Assembly: GCF_017115165.1 (NCBI RefSeq)
Contig: NZ_JABXKF010000184.1
Span: 85,280 to 149,279, forward strand
Length of the DNA: 64,000 bases
Direction of reading: 5' to 3'
Source of the DNA: Nostoc sp. LPT
GTDB lineage: Bacteria; Cyanobacteriota; Cyanobacteriia; Cyanobacteriales; Nostocaceae
Under the pieces are notes generated by a model. That model worked only from the letters and a program-made list of their open reading frames with translations, was not told the DNA's origin and searched no databases. Numbering within the stretch: position 1 is the first letter of the stretch; each line of letters starts with the position of its first letter. Shown in pieces: positions 25,742-35,537 of this stretch. The translations under genes and the position numbers were made by a program.

Positions 25742-26656
25742 ATGAAGCCAGAAAAGATCCAAGTTGTCGCAGCACTGTATAAATTTGTTAAGCTGCCAGA
25801 TTTTACCAAGAAACGAGATCCTCTGCTGTCTTACTGCCAAGCGCAAGGTGTCAAGGGGACGATTTTGCTGGCACTTGAAGGGATTAACGGTACAATTGCC
25901 GGTTCGCGTCAGGCGATTGACTCAGTTCTCTGGTTTCTGCGTTCTGACCCCCGTCTAGCAGACTTAGAATCCAAAGAGTCCTATACCGAAACCCCACCCT
26001 TTGACCGGATGAAGGTGCGGTTAAAGCAAGAAATTGTCACTTTGGGGATGCCAGAAATCGACCCAAATGAGCAAGTTGGCATTTATGTCAATCCCCAAGA
26101 ATGGAATGATTTAATTTCCGATCCAGAAGTAACCGTGATTGACACGCGCAATGATTATGAAGTGAAGATCGGTACTTTCCAAGGGGCAGAAAATCCCCAA
26201 ACTGAATCATTCCGCGAATTTCCCGATTATGTGCGCCACCATCTCGACCCAACTAAACACAAAAAGGTTGCTCTGTTTTGTACAGGCGGCATTCGCTGTG
26301 AAAAAGCTTCATCCTTCATGCTTGCCCAAGGCTTTGCAGAAGTCTATCATCTCAAGGGCGGCATTCTGAAGTATTTGCAGGAAGTTCCAGCACAAGAAAG
26401 TTTATGGGAAGGAGAATGTTTTGTTTTTGATGAGCGGGTAGCCGTTAGTCATGGGTTGGAGGAAGGAAGTTATGAGTTGTGTCTCTGTTGTGGCCGTCCG
26501 ATTTCTGAGGAAGATAAAGTGTCTCCAAAGTATAAGCAAGGTATCTCCTGTCCCTATTGTTTTGATAGCCTCACCGAAGAGAAAAGAGCGCGTCAGCAGG
26601 AAAAATGGCGCCACTACCAAACCCAAGTTGGTAACAAAAATCAGGATGTAAGTTGA
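25742..26656 (+). CDS. trhO: tRNA uridine(34) hydroxylase TrhO (rhodanese family)
   Basis: A 304-residue protein of the YceA/UPF0176 family. The N-terminal acylphosphatase-like half (VKGTILLALEGINGTIAGSR) precedes a rhodanese domain from about residue 120 (VTVIDTRNDYEVKIGTF) with the active-site loop FCTGGIRCEKASSF; the catalytic Cys is C180. A Cys-rich C terminus (LCLCCGRPIS, then ISCPYCF) looks like a metal site. TrhO makes 5-hydroxyuridine at tRNA wobble positions. ATG start at 25742 with GGGATG context. It is convergent with the kinase operon, 8 bp from its end. Confidence 0.92.
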   Translation: MKPEKIQVVAALYKFVKLPDFTKKRDPLLSYCQAQGVKGTILLALEGINGTIAGSRQAIDSVLWFLRSDPRLADLESKESYTETPPFDRMKVRLKQEIVTLGMPEIDPNEQVGIYVNPQEWNDLISDPEVTVIDTRNDYEVKIGTFQGAENPQTESFREFPDYVRHHLDPTKHKKVALFCTGGIRCEKASSFMLAQGFAEVYHLKGGILKYLQEVPAQESLWEGECFVFDERVAVSHGLEEGSYELCLCCGRPISEEDKVSPKYKQGISCPYCFDSLTEEKRARQQEKWRHYQTQVGNKNQDVS

Positions 26657-26664
26657 AGAAGAAT

Positions 26665-28188
26665 TTATAATTCGGAAGCTTCAGTCAAGGATAATTCGGA
26701 ATTTAAGGGCAAAATTACCGTAAATCTAGTACCAACTTCAACTTCGCTTGTGACACTGATTTGACCCCTATGAGCATCGACGCACCTTTTAACGATTACT
26801 AACCCCAATCCAGTACCCTGAATTGATTTGACATTTGAGGCTCGGTAGAATGATTCAAACAGTCGAGCTTGGTCTGGTTCGGGAATGCCCATACCTCGAT
26901 CTTGAATGTAAAAAGTTGCTACTTTCTCAATTTGATCGCATATTAAATCAAACTGAATCTTGCCACCTTGGGGAGAATATTTAACCGCGTTTGAGAGAAG
27001 ATTTGCAAACAGGTAATGTAAAAGTCCTTCATCCATTACAGCGGACGTATTCTCACTATGACAGGTAAAAACAATTTCACACACGCTGCTTTTAACAATC
27101 AAAAATTCTTCAATTAACTCTCGACAAAATTGCTCTAGGTTAAGAGGAGCAGGGTTGAATATGAGTTTTTCTGCTTCCGCTCGACCCATAAACAGCACTT
27201 CTTCCATAAGTTTTTCCATAGATTGCACAGCGCCTTGAATTCGCTTTAAATAGATGCCTCTTTTTGTATCTGTCAAATTTGCTCCTTGCATTTCCATGAG
27301 TTCTACTGCGGTTTGAACAACAGTTAGGGGATTACGGAACTCATGAGATACAGTAGAGATAAATAAGGATTTGAGACGATTAAGTTCTTGCTCCTTCTCT
27401 AATGCCTGCTCTAGCAATTTTGTTTGGCGTCGTTCGCTAAGATCCCAAAAAACAACTACTACACCATTTATCTGGTCAGATCCTTGCTTTAATGGTGAAG
27501 CACTATCGCCAATTGGAACTCTTTTGCCGTTTTTTGTAATTAGAGATGTGAATTCCCCTAAATAAACAACCTGTTGCTCCCGCAGCACTTTTGTCACAGG
27601 ATTTTCTAATGTTGTCTCTGTCACTTCATCGACAATATGAAAAATCTTCGCTGCCTCATTTCCTAAAGCATCTTTTTGCTGCCAGCCGGTCAGTGCTTCA
27701 GCTGCGGGATTCATGAATGTCATCTTTCCCTGCTCATTAGTAGCGATTACAGCATCACTCATTGAGTTTAAAAGGATTGCTAACTGATCTCGATTTTCCC
27801 GCAGTTCACGTTCTAACCGGTGTTTTAACAGACCAATCTCGATCGCGATTTTTAAATCTTTTGTAGTAAATGGTTTAACGATGTATCCGAAAGGTTGGGT
27901 AATTTTGGCTCTTTCTAAAGTATGATCGTCGCCATAAGCGGTTAAATAAATTACAGGTACATCTAACTGCTGGCGAATCTGAGTGGCGGTAGCAATACCG
28001 TCCATATCACCTTTAAGAATAATATCCATTAATACTAGTTCTGGTTGAGTTTCCAATGCCTTGGCAATGGCAACTTTTCCAGATGAAGCTGTACCCGTAA
28101 CAATGTATCCTAGTTGACTAAGTTGACTAGCAATAGTTCTAGCTACAATCACTTCATCTTCAACGACTAAAATCCTAGCTTGACCCAT
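26665..28188 (-). CDS. Response regulator-PAS-histidine kinase hybrid
   Basis: A 507-residue signalling protein. Domains in order: receiver (residues 5-118, with D55 in LVLMD and K106 in IVKPF), PAS (about 135-250, DAVIATNEQGKMTFMNPAAE), HisKA with phospho-acceptor H282 in FISTVSHEFRNPL, and HATPase (N box FANLLSNAVKYSP, GMGIPEPDQ, GTGLGLVIVKR). No membrane segment, so it is cytoplasmic. An N-terminal receiver suggests it is itself controlled by phosphotransfer, plausibly from the kinase encoded 10 bp upstream in the same operon. Confidence 0.9.
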   Translation of the reverse strand: MGQARILVVEDEVIVARTIASQLSQLGYIVTGTASSGKVAIAKALETQPELVLMDIILKGDMDGIATATQIRQQLDVPVIYLTAYGDDHTLERAKITQPFGYIVKPFTTKDLKIAIEIGLLKHRLERELRENRDQLAILLNSMSDAVIATNEQGKMTFMNPAAEALTGWQQKDALGNEAAKIFHIVDEVTETTLENPVTKVLREQQVVYLGEFTSLITKNGKRVPIGDSASPLKQGSDQINGVVVVFWDLSERRQTKLLEQALEKEQELNRLKSLFISTVSHEFRNPLTVVQTAVELMEMQGANLTDTKRGIYLKRIQGAVQSMEKLMEEVLFMGRAEAEKLIFNPAPLNLEQFCRELIEEFLIVKSSVCEIVFTCHSENTSAVMDEGLLHYLFANLLSNAVKYSPQGGKIQFDLICDQIEKVATFYIQDRGMGIPEPDQARLFESFYRASNVKSIQGTGLGLVIVKRCVDAHRGQISVTSEVEVGTRFTVILPLNSELSLTEASEL

Positions 28189-28198
28189 TTGATATTTA

Positions 28199-30523
28199 TT
28201 AATGCAAAGTTAACTGCGTAAATTTTATTTTGAATACTGTTCCACGATCGCGTTTTAAAGTAATATCGCCTTCTAGTTGTTCTGTAACCAAGTCATGTAC
28301 TAACGATAGACCCAAAGAATCAGTATTTCTCCAATCTAAATTATCTGGTAAACCAATCCCATTATCTCGGATAGTCATTTCGATACTGTTGCCAGTATTG
28401 TGTAAAGCAATACTGATTTTGCCTACTTGTTGATTGGGAAAAGCGTGTTTGAGGGCATTGGAGATTAATTCGTTAATCACCAATCCACAGGCAATAGCTT
28501 GATCGACATTCAAGCTTACTGAATCTATATCAGTTTCTAGAAAAATTTTACCAGGACATATTTGATAGGAAATTAGCAAGCTGGCTGCTAAATTACTGAT
28601 ATAGTCAGCGACATCAATTTGTCCGATATTAGCGGAAGTATATAAATTTTTGTGAATTAGAGATATTGACTCAATTCGATTTTGACTCTCTCGAAGAACT
28701 TTGATTATTTCCGGGTCTTTGAGTGTTTGAGACTGAAGTTGTAATAAACTGGAGACAATTTGCAAATTATTTTTAACTCGATGATGAACTTCTTTTAAAA
28801 GAACTTCTTTTTCAGCTAAGGCCGTTTTTAACTTGATTTGAGCTTTTTGCCTTTGAACAAGTTCAGTTTGAGCTTGCTCTAAGATGCTGGATTGTTGAAT
28901 TGCGATCGCTAATTGGACTGTCACTTGATCGAGCAAATCTAATTGATTTTCTTCCCACTCACGAAAACCAGAGCATTGGTGAGCAATCAGTAAACCCCAA
29001 ATGTAAGAGCCAGGGTTTTGAGAGCTTACTTCTAGCAAAATGGGCACAACTAAATTTGCTTTCACCTCAAACTGTTCTAACAAGCTAATATGGCAATCAG
29101 TTAGTCCAGCTTCATAAATATTAGCGATCGCTCGTTTGCGTCCCTGATAATATTCCACTCCTGCACCTGTTTGAAAACACGTATCATGAATCTGTATACC
29201 CAAAGAAACCGTCCATCCAGGTTCCACCGATTCCGCCATAATTGTGCCGATCATCTCTGAGTCAAACTGATAAACTAAGACTCGATCAACCCCAAGTAAA
29301 TCTCGCACTTCTTGAACTGTTGCATTTAGAATATCTTGAAGATTCAAAGATTGACGAATCCGTTGAGAAACAGTTCGCATCAATTGCTCCCGCTCGGCTT
29401 GGGCTTTTAGAGCTAGTTCAGTTTGCTTACGTTCTGTGATATCTTGCCCAATACCAATAATTTGACCATTTGAAAGGTAAACATTAGTCCAAGACGTATC
29501 TAGTAAACGACCATTGCGCATCTGAGTTCTAAAGTCACCCCAATTGCGTTGTGCAGACTGCATAAAATTAATTACATGCTGTCGATATTCAAGATTAGGA
29601 TATAACACTTCCAAGACATTACGAGTTTGGAAATCTTGAAATTTCCAACCGAGAATATTTTCCCATTCTTGGTTGACCCATTGGAGCTTGCAATTAGGAC
29701 CAACTAGGGCAATCATCAATGGTATGCTCTCAAAAATTATCCGCAAAAACTCATTTTGTTCTTGGAGTTTTGTTTCGGCATTTTTGCGGTCATTGATATC
29801 ATTGAATACCGTTAAAATTGCTGATTCATTGTTAAATTTAAAATACTGTAAAGAAGCGATCGCCCAGAAACGAGTTCCATCTGCTTTTTTTAATTGCAGT
29901 TCATAATTATGAATAAAACCTTGCTGATTAAGAACTGTCAACAGTGCTTCTAAATCTGTTATATTATGATACAATTCTCCAATTTGTTTGCAATTAACTA
30001 AATACTCTGGAGAAAACTGAAATGTTTGAAGCAACCCTGTATTAGCGTATAAAATCAACCCATCAGACACACGCGAGATAATGAATGGAACAGGAATGGC
30101 TTCAGAAATAACTCGAAATCTAGCTTCACTGTGTTGAAGAGTTCTTTCTATTTGTTTGTGTTCTGTGATGTCTCGTATATGAACTAAGCGAGCCTGATAA
30201 CTGCCATAGTCTATTGTCTGTGTGAAAATTTCAACATCAATAATCTGTCCGTCTTTTCGCTGATGTCGCCATCGACCAGTAAAATCTAAATTAGAGTGCT
30301 TTTGTTCTAAATATTCAAGGAAGATAGGCACGTCTTCTGAAGGGTGAATGTCAGTTATTCGCATTTGCAAGAACTCTTCTCGTGAGTAGCCGTAGTGAAT
30401 AACAGCAGTTTCATTTACATCTAAAAATTGTAGATTATGCTGGTTATATACCCACATAGGGGTGGGATTTTTGGAGAAAAGTAAATTAAAGCTCCTTTGG
30501 CTTTCATTTTCAGGAAATAGCAT
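28199..30523 (-). CDS. PAS-PAS-PAS-GAF histidine kinase with cyanobacteriochrome-like GAF
   Basis: A 774-residue soluble sensor kinase. Three PAS repeats (about residues 15-125, 135-250, 260-370) precede a GAF domain (about 385-545) and a HisKA_2-type kinase with H580 in LKEVHHRVKNNLQIV and a C-terminal HATPase. The GAF has the bilin-lyase-type signature of cyanobacteriochromes: VEPGWTVSLG, then the DXCF motif DTCF (C449), then LTDCHISLLEQF (C477-H478) and VKANLVVPIL. DXCF members use both cysteines and usually sense violet/blue versus green or orange light; this is family knowledge, the photocycle here is inference. First gene of a two-gene operon. Confidence 0.88.
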   Translation of the reverse strand: MLFPENESQRSFNLLFSKNPTPMWVYNQHNLQFLDVNETAVIHYGYSREEFLQMRITDIHPSEDVPIFLEYLEQKHSNLDFTGRWRHQRKDGQIIDVEIFTQTIDYGSYQARLVHIRDITEHKQIERTLQHSEARFRVISEAIPVPFIISRVSDGLILYANTGLLQTFQFSPEYLVNCKQIGELYHNITDLEALLTVLNQQGFIHNYELQLKKADGTRFWAIASLQYFKFNNESAILTVFNDINDRKNAETKLQEQNEFLRIIFESIPLMIALVGPNCKLQWVNQEWENILGWKFQDFQTRNVLEVLYPNLEYRQHVINFMQSAQRNWGDFRTQMRNGRLLDTSWTNVYLSNGQIIGIGQDITERKQTELALKAQAEREQLMRTVSQRIRQSLNLQDILNATVQEVRDLLGVDRVLVYQFDSEMIGTIMAESVEPGWTVSLGIQIHDTCFQTGAGVEYYQGRKRAIANIYEAGLTDCHISLLEQFEVKANLVVPILLEVSSQNPGSYIWGLLIAHQCSGFREWEENQLDLLDQVTVQLAIAIQQSSILEQAQTELVQRQKAQIKLKTALAEKEVLLKEVHHRVKNNLQIVSSLLQLQSQTLKDPEIIKVLRESQNRIESISLIHKNLYTSANIGQIDVADYISNLAASLLISYQICPGKIFLETDIDSVSLNVDQAIACGLVINELISNALKHAFPNQQVGKISIALHNTGNSIEMTIRDNGIGLPDNLDWRNTDSLGLSLVHDLVTEQLEGDITLKRDRGTVFKIKFTQLTLH

Positions 30524-30900
30524 TGGTGGTTATGTGATAAAAGTTTTTATTATGTACTAATTTTAATGAGTTTAAATCTCAAATAACCAAGACACGTTAA
30601 ACAATTCGCAATTCGCTTTTTCGCCCATTCGCAATTACGTTTTGTGATAGCGAAGCGTTAGCGACGTAGGAGCGTTTGGGGATTTAGACCCCAACAGCAA
30701 AACAAGCTTTGGCATTGGGGATGGGGTCTTAAACCCCTTTTAGCAAAGATAAATCGCATCTCTACATCAGGGTTTTGGGCTGATCTGAACTGTGTTGAAC
30801 TATAGAGGTGAATTAGAGGTGAATTCAAATCATCCGAAAAATGACTTTATAACCAGAGTTTCCGCAGGTTCAGTTCACGATTAAGTCCCCATTCCCCAAC
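30524..30900. other. Repeat-containing spacer between the kinase operon and mobA
   Basis: Holds a dispersed repeat (GATAGCGAAGCGTTAGCGAC at about 30642-30661) and two paired G/C blocks (GGGGATTTAGACCCC at about 30678-30692 and GGGGATGGGGTCTTAAACCC at about 30717-30736) that can fold as hairpins. No gene seen; the kinase operon promoter should lie near 30530-30600. Confidence 0.45.
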
Positions 30901-31497
30901 TCAACTTAAAGCCAAGTCTTCTGGTGTATTACAGTTAAACAGCATTTCTGGTTCTGCTAAGGGCAAAACTTCTACAGGATATTGCCGAAGCCACTGTTGA
31001 AACGATCGCTCCCGTTGGTTGATAAACTCTACGAGTTGTGGCAAACAGCGACGGCGATAGAAACCACACAGAGGTTCCCAGCCTTTTGGATGACAAGCTA
31101 AAGCCGCGATCGCATTATCCCCTACACTATCAAGTCTACTTGCCCAATCTTGCAACACCTCAACCCGCAACCTCGGTAAATCGCAAGCTAGCAACAGCAC
31201 CCAATCTGTCTGTACTTGGGCTAGCCCTTGAGCAAATCCAACTAAAGGCCCGTGGGCTAAAGATTCTCCACACAAAGGCACTTCTCGGATAAACTCACAA
31301 CCAGGCAAAAGCAAGTCTTGATAGCGTTCCGGCCAGGGAGTTACTACATAAACAACAGCAACACAGTCTTTAGCAATCCCACAAACTCGCTGCAACAACG
31401 GCACTCCTTGAATGGGAATCAAGGCTTTATCCTGACCCATCCGAGAACTCTTACCGCCGGCTAAAACTATGGCGGTTAATTTGCTTCGGGTAGTCAT
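30901..31497 (-). CDS. mobA: Molybdenum cofactor guanylyltransferase MobA
   Basis: A 198-residue nucleotidyltransferase starting at ATG 31497, one base after the stop of the upstream VOC gene. The nucleotide-binding signature is LAGGKSSRMGQDKAL near the N terminus, followed by VVYVVTPWPERY, LVGFAQGLAQ and LLLACDLPRL (metal-binding Asp). The tail FNCNTPEDL is typical. MobA attaches GMP to molybdopterin to make the MGD form needed, for example, by nitrate reductase. Tight coupling with the VOC gene suggests a common transcript. Confidence 0.88.
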   Translation of the reverse strand: MTTRSKLTAIVLAGGKSSRMGQDKALIPIQGVPLLQRVCGIAKDCVAVVYVVTPWPERYQDLLLPGCEFIREVPLCGESLAHGPLVGFAQGLAQVQTDWVLLLACDLPRLRVEVLQDWASRLDSVGDNAIAALACHPKGWEPLCGFYRRRCLPQLVEFINQRERSFQQWLRQYPVEVLPLAEPEMLFNCNTPEDLALS

Positions 31498-31498
31498 G

Positions 31499-31876
31499 TT
31501 AGTTTTTTGGCTCAAAAAACGTAATGCACACACCAGCTAGATCAATAATCGCAAACTCCTTCATTCCCCAAGGTTTCGTTTGCAGCTGACCGTTGGGATG
31601 AATAATTTGTCCGCCTAGTACTTGAAATTCCTGATAAAGTTGCTCAATACCATCAACTTTGATCCGAAAAGTTGTCCATTCCGCTAGGTGTTGATCATCA
31701 TTTTTTTGCAGAAAAATTTCTGCAAAGTCGCGTTTGATAATTGCCATAGTGACCGGATCGCCTTCTTTATAGATTGTTGTAAAACCAAGTAGTTCATAGA
31801 AAGCGATCGCTTTTTCCATATCGCCACCAGCAGGAATAATAGGACTGATGTTTCCAAGTACAGGCGGTTTATTCAT
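31499..31876 (-). CDS. VOC (glyoxalase/bleomycin-resistance) superfamily protein
   Basis: A 125-residue protein of the vicinal-oxygen-chelate fold. It has the paired beta-alpha-beta-beta-beta pattern: ISPIIPAGGDMEKAIAFYEL near the N terminus, then FAEIFLQKNDDQH, FRIKVDGIEQLYQEF and FAIIDLAGVCITFFEP. Members range from glyoxalase I-like lyases to drug-binding resistance proteins; this sequence does not decide which. It lies 25 bp downstream of the DUF255 gene and one base before mobA, so all three look like an operon. Confidence 0.75.
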   Translation of the reverse strand: MNKPPVLGNISPIIPAGGDMEKAIAFYELLGFTTIYKEGDPVTMAIIKRDFAEIFLQKNDDQHLAEWTTFRIKVDGIEQLYQEFQVLGGQIIHPNGQLQTKPWGMKEFAIIDLAGVCITFFEPKN

Positions 31877-31901
31877 GGTTATGCGTCTGATGTTGCCAAA
31901 A

Positions 31902-33959
31902 TTATCCTCTATTCTGACTTTTCTGGACTTGTTGTAATAAATGCTCTACACTTTCTGCTGGTGCAAGACACTTCAAACCTTGGCAAACTAACCCAACGCT
32001 TCCCTCTGGTAAATCAGATGTGATGGCAAACACAGCCACCGGCAGAAACTTGGGGATCAGCGAGTTTATTTGCTCAGTTGTGCTGCGAATCAAAGTAGAA
32101 TTACGATACCAATCCAAAGCTGTAAACAAGCTGGGACAAGCTTGGGGAGCGCGATGCATTACACTTCTAAAAGCTTTCAAACCAAGTTCCGCTAAATCCA
32201 AATAATCTAGATTATCGGTGAGTAGAGCCAGACGGACAAGGTTAGCGATCGCAATTCCATTGGCTGATGGTGTGGCATTATCTGCATAACTGCGCTCTCT
32301 AACAATTAAATCTTGACTAGAATCGCTTGATGTGTTATAGTAACCACCTAATTCTACACTCCAGAGAAATTCGTTAAATTCATCTTGGATAGTGATCGCA
32401 TTTTCTAACCATTGCTCATGCTCAGGGTTGGAAGCTTGTAAATCTAGCAAAGCTTTAACAAACAAAGCATAATCTTCAGACTGCGCTAAAACGGTTGGTT
32501 CTCCTTGATAGTTGAGTCTCTGGAAACGCCCATCGACAAACTGATTTTCCAAGATAAAATTCGCCGCTCGTGCTGCTAATTCCAGGTACAAAGGTTGTTG
32601 GAAAACCCCAGCAGCCCTAGCCAGCCCAGAAATCATCAAACTATTCCAGGCGACAATCATTTTCGTATCTGTCACCGAGGGAATGCGACCTGGCCAGTTA
32701 GTAGTTTTTGCTTCCTGGTTGTTCCGAGCAGCAGGAAAAGTTTCTAGTGACTCAGAATTAACGCCATAACGAGCGGTAAACAATTTACTCAGTGGCGTTT
32801 CCAGCGTTGCATTCAGTTGACCTGAATGGTGTCTTTGCAAAACATTACGTCCTTCAAAGTTGCCGTTAGGCGTCACCGTAAACTGTTGTTGTAATTGGGT
32901 TAATTCTTCAGGCGTTAACAGTTGTTGTAATTCGCTGTAACTCCAGACGTAAAAGGCTCCTTCTTCTGGTTCTACCGCCGTGGATTCAGTGAAGCTATCG
33001 GCATCTTGAGCAGCATAGAAGTAACCTTCAGGCGCAGTCATTTCCCGCTTCAGCCATTGTACAGTTCCAGCAACCGCCCTCTCAAAGGCTGGCTCTTGTA
33101 CTCCTGCACTCCATAAAGAAGCCAGATACTCGACAATCTGTCCATTGTCGTAGAGCATCTTTTCAAAGTGGGGTACTGTCCAAGTCGGGTCAACAGTATA
33201 GCGGTGAAAACCACCGGCTACATGGTCATAAATGCCGCCCAGCGCTAAGTCTAGTCCCCGTTGGGTACAAACTTGCTTGCCATCATAGCGAGATTCAAAA
33301 TTAAATCGAGTTCCCCGCAGTGCTAATTCTGTGTAGGGAATCATCGGAAAACTATTGCCAGATTGACTAGGAGTAATTACGCCTGTACTGGTTTCCCAAC
33401 CTTGGCGGAGTAATTCCTGGTCTTCAAGCTCGGTTGTTGTACCGTCTTGCAACACCGCAGACGTGAGCAGAGACTCAACAATTAAGGCTTTACGTTGTTG
33501 TAAGTCCGCTTTTTCTGTATCGTAATAACGGCGAAGCGCTTGCAACACCTGCAAAAATCCCGGACGACCATAGCGCGGGTCTACAGGGAAATAAGTACCA
33601 GCGTAAAACGGTACTAAATCTTCTGGGGAAAGAAAAATATTTAAAGGCCAACCCCCTTGACCGCTCATCATCTGCAAAGCTTGCATATAGATGCTATCGA
33701 GGTCAGGTCTTTCTTCCCTGTCTACTTTGATGGGAAGATAATTGGTATTCATGTAGTCAGCGATCGCAATATCAGAAAAAGCCTCGCCTTCCATGACAGT
33801 ACACCAGTGGCAACTAGAATAGCCAATGGAGAGAAAAATCGGTTTATTTTGCGCCCTTGCAGTTGCAAGTGCTTCATCACACCAAGGCCACCAATCAATT
33901 GGGTTTTCGGCGTGTTTGCGGAGATAGAGGCTCTTAGCTTCAGCAAGGCGATTAGTCAT
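31902..33959 (-). CDS. DUF255 thioredoxin-fold / glycoside-hydrolase-like protein (YyaL, Spata20 type)
   Basis: A 685-residue cytoplasmic protein from ATG 33959; a TTG four codons upstream is the longest-frame start. The N-terminal thioredoxin-like domain has KPIFLSIGYSSCHWCTVM with a C-x-x-C pair and KVDREERPDLDSIYMQA, hallmarks of DUF255. The remainder is an alpha/alpha six-barrel typical of the family (GGIYDHVAGGFHRYTVDPTW, HFEKMLYDNGQI). The biochemical role is poorly defined in bacteria. First gene of the apparent DUF255-VOC-mobA unit. Confidence 0.85.
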   Translation of the reverse strand: MTNRLAEAKSLYLRKHAENPIDWWPWCDEALATARAQNKPIFLSIGYSSCHWCTVMEGEAFSDIAIADYMNTNYLPIKVDREERPDLDSIYMQALQMMSGQGGWPLNIFLSPEDLVPFYAGTYFPVDPRYGRPGFLQVLQALRRYYDTEKADLQQRKALIVESLLTSAVLQDGTTTELEDQELLRQGWETSTGVITPSQSGNSFPMIPYTELALRGTRFNFESRYDGKQVCTQRGLDLALGGIYDHVAGGFHRYTVDPTWTVPHFEKMLYDNGQIVEYLASLWSAGVQEPAFERAVAGTVQWLKREMTAPEGYFYAAQDADSFTESTAVEPEEGAFYVWSYSELQQLLTPEELTQLQQQFTVTPNGNFEGRNVLQRHHSGQLNATLETPLSKLFTARYGVNSESLETFPAARNNQEAKTTNWPGRIPSVTDTKMIVAWNSLMISGLARAAGVFQQPLYLELAARAANFILENQFVDGRFQRLNYQGEPTVLAQSEDYALFVKALLDLQASNPEHEQWLENAITIQDEFNEFLWSVELGGYYNTSSDSSQDLIVRERSYADNATPSANGIAIANLVRLALLTDNLDYLDLAELGLKAFRSVMHRAPQACPSLFTALDWYRNSTLIRSTTEQINSLIPKFLPVAVFAITSDLPEGSVGLVCQGLKCLAPAESVEHLLQQVQKSQNRG

Positions 33960-34203
33960 AATCAAACGCAAGTTAGTTTGCCTTCTTTGCTCAGTCTACC
34001 CTGTTCTCAGGAGTGTGAGCCTAGACAGCTATGTACATTAAGTTAAGAAACTCAATGAGCAAATTATCCCTTTGCTTTTAATCTCGCCTAAGTAAGTGTA
34101 AAAAATTGCAGTTTTGTAGTCAGCGCTAACTACAAGGGAATCATCATTTATATAATTTTATGTACGCCGACTTACTGACACTTGTGCAACTTATGAAACA
34201 TTC

Positions 34204-34359
34204 TTATTGAAAAGATCGCAATAGCAAGCTAACAATATTTGGTGGCGTTTCTTGCATAGGTGCTGCTGTCTTTGTTTGCATTAAAGTATTTGGGCTAAGT
34301 CCTGCTATCAGATGGAGCAAGAAGGTGATGATGGCGGCTTGTATAAGTTTTTCCAGCAT
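34204..34359 (-). CDS. Small hydrophobic protein, 51 residues
   Basis: From ATG 34359, preceded by AGAGAGA, a short peptide with an N-terminal hydrophobic helix (LIQAAIITFLLHLIAGLS) and a polar tail. It could be a small membrane protein or a secreted peptide. No family recognised; coding status is moderate at best. Confidence 0.35.
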   Translation of the reverse strand: MLEKLIQAAIITFLLHLIAGLSPNTLMQTKTAAPMQETPPNIVSLLLRSFQ

Positions 34360-34836
34360 GGCACGTCTCTCTCTGAATGGATAGCATTTCAACTACGACT
34401 GGTTATTCTAAATACACCTCGTACTCCCGATTTACCGAATCTAACAAAAATAACTTGATAAATGCCGAAGGAAATTCTAAAAAAATGTTTAAAATGTTAC
34501 TGATAGTTAACATAATTCCCTAAGCAAATCGGATTTCGGTTATCGGTCTAATCAATATATCGCCAAGGTTGTGCAGCAAAGTCCGAGATATAAGATTGGC
34601 GACAATTGAAGTTTTTTGATTTATTCTTCTCTAAACCGGGATATTCTCTTAGACAGCTTTTGTCGCTAAAAAGTGTCCTTAGAAGTTAAATTTATTGCAA
34701 AAACACATTTTGCTCCTTTGTTGAATAAGACAGAATAGCCAAGATTTACTTATATCACCTGGGAATAGTAGAGATCAGCCCCAGTTTCGTGCTGTCACCG
34801 ATAAAATGTATTTAAAGTAGCCACAAACACGCTTCC
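34360..34836. other. AT-rich region upstream of clpP
   Basis: About 475 bp with no gene seen. AT-rich throughout, with TATATCACC near 34752 and a TAAAATG-like -10 candidate near 34802 that could serve clpP. Confidence 0.4.
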
Positions 34837-35448
34837 ATGATTCCTATCGTTATTGAACAATCGGGTCGAGGTGAACGCGCCTTTGACATCTACTCACGGC
34901 TGTTACGTGAGCGCATCATCTTTTTGGGACAACAAGTTGATAACAATATTGCCAACTTGATTGTTGCCCAACTGCTGTATTTGGATGCTGAAGACCCGGA
35001 GAAAGACATTTATATGTACATCAATTCTCCCGGTGGTTCGGTGACGGCTGGTATGGGCATTTTTGACACTATGAAACATATTCGCCCTGATGTCTGTACA
35101 ATTTGTACCGGATTGGCGGCGAGTATGGGTGCTTTTCTCCTCAGCGCGGGTGCTAAGGGTAAGCGGATGAGTCTACCCCATTCTCGGATTATGATTCATC
35201 AACCTTTAGGTGGCGCTCAAGGACAGGCGACTGATATTGAAATTCAGGCGCGGGAAATTCTGTACCACAAGCGGCGGCTAAACGACTATTTAGCCGAACA
35301 TACAGGTCAACCAATTGAGCGAATTGCTGAAGATACTGAACGTGACTTCTTCATGTCACCAGAGGAAGCCAGGGACTACGGTTTGATTGACCAAGTGATT
35401 GACCGTCACTCCGCTGGTAGTCGCCCAGCAGTTGCTGTTCTTAATTAA
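34837..35448 (+). CDS. clpP: ATP-dependent Clp protease proteolytic subunit ClpP
   Basis: A 203-residue serine protease of the ClpP family with the full catalytic triad: S96 in GLAASMGAF, H121 in MIHQPLGG and D170 in DTERDFFMS. The oligomer handle GGAQGQATDIEIQA is present. It assembles with Clp ATPases to degrade unfolded and regulatory proteins. It is encoded alone here, so is one of the several cyanobacterial ClpP paralogues that are not in a clpX or clpR operon. ATG 34837 is followed at the 3' end by a good hairpin. Confidence 0.95.
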   Translation: MIPIVIEQSGRGERAFDIYSRLLRERIIFLGQQVDNNIANLIVAQLLYLDAEDPEKDIYMYINSPGGSVTAGMGIFDTMKHIRPDVCTICTGLAASMGAFLLSAGAKGKRMSLPHSRIMIHQPLGGAQGQATDIEIQAREILYHKRRLNDYLAEHTGQPIERIAEDTERDFFMSPEEARDYGLIDQVIDRHSAGSRPAVAVLN

Positions 35449-35501
35449 TAGTCACGATTGGTAAATGGTGATTTACCACTTTTAATTTCCTTAAACCCTA
35501 A

Positions 35502-35537
35502 AAATAACCCTTCTTCATAACTGAAGAGGGGTTATTT
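35502..35537 (+). terminator. Terminator-like hairpin after clpP
   Basis: AAATAACCC..CTTC-ATAACT-GAAG..GGGTTATTT gives a long stem interrupted by small internal mismatches, 53 bases after the clpP stop. T-rich sequence is part of the 3' arm. Confidence 0.6.

Noticed and set aside
30640..30740. Paired G and C blocks considered as a terminator
   Set aside because: No T run and not placed at a 3' end; the flanking genes' 3' ends are elsewhere.
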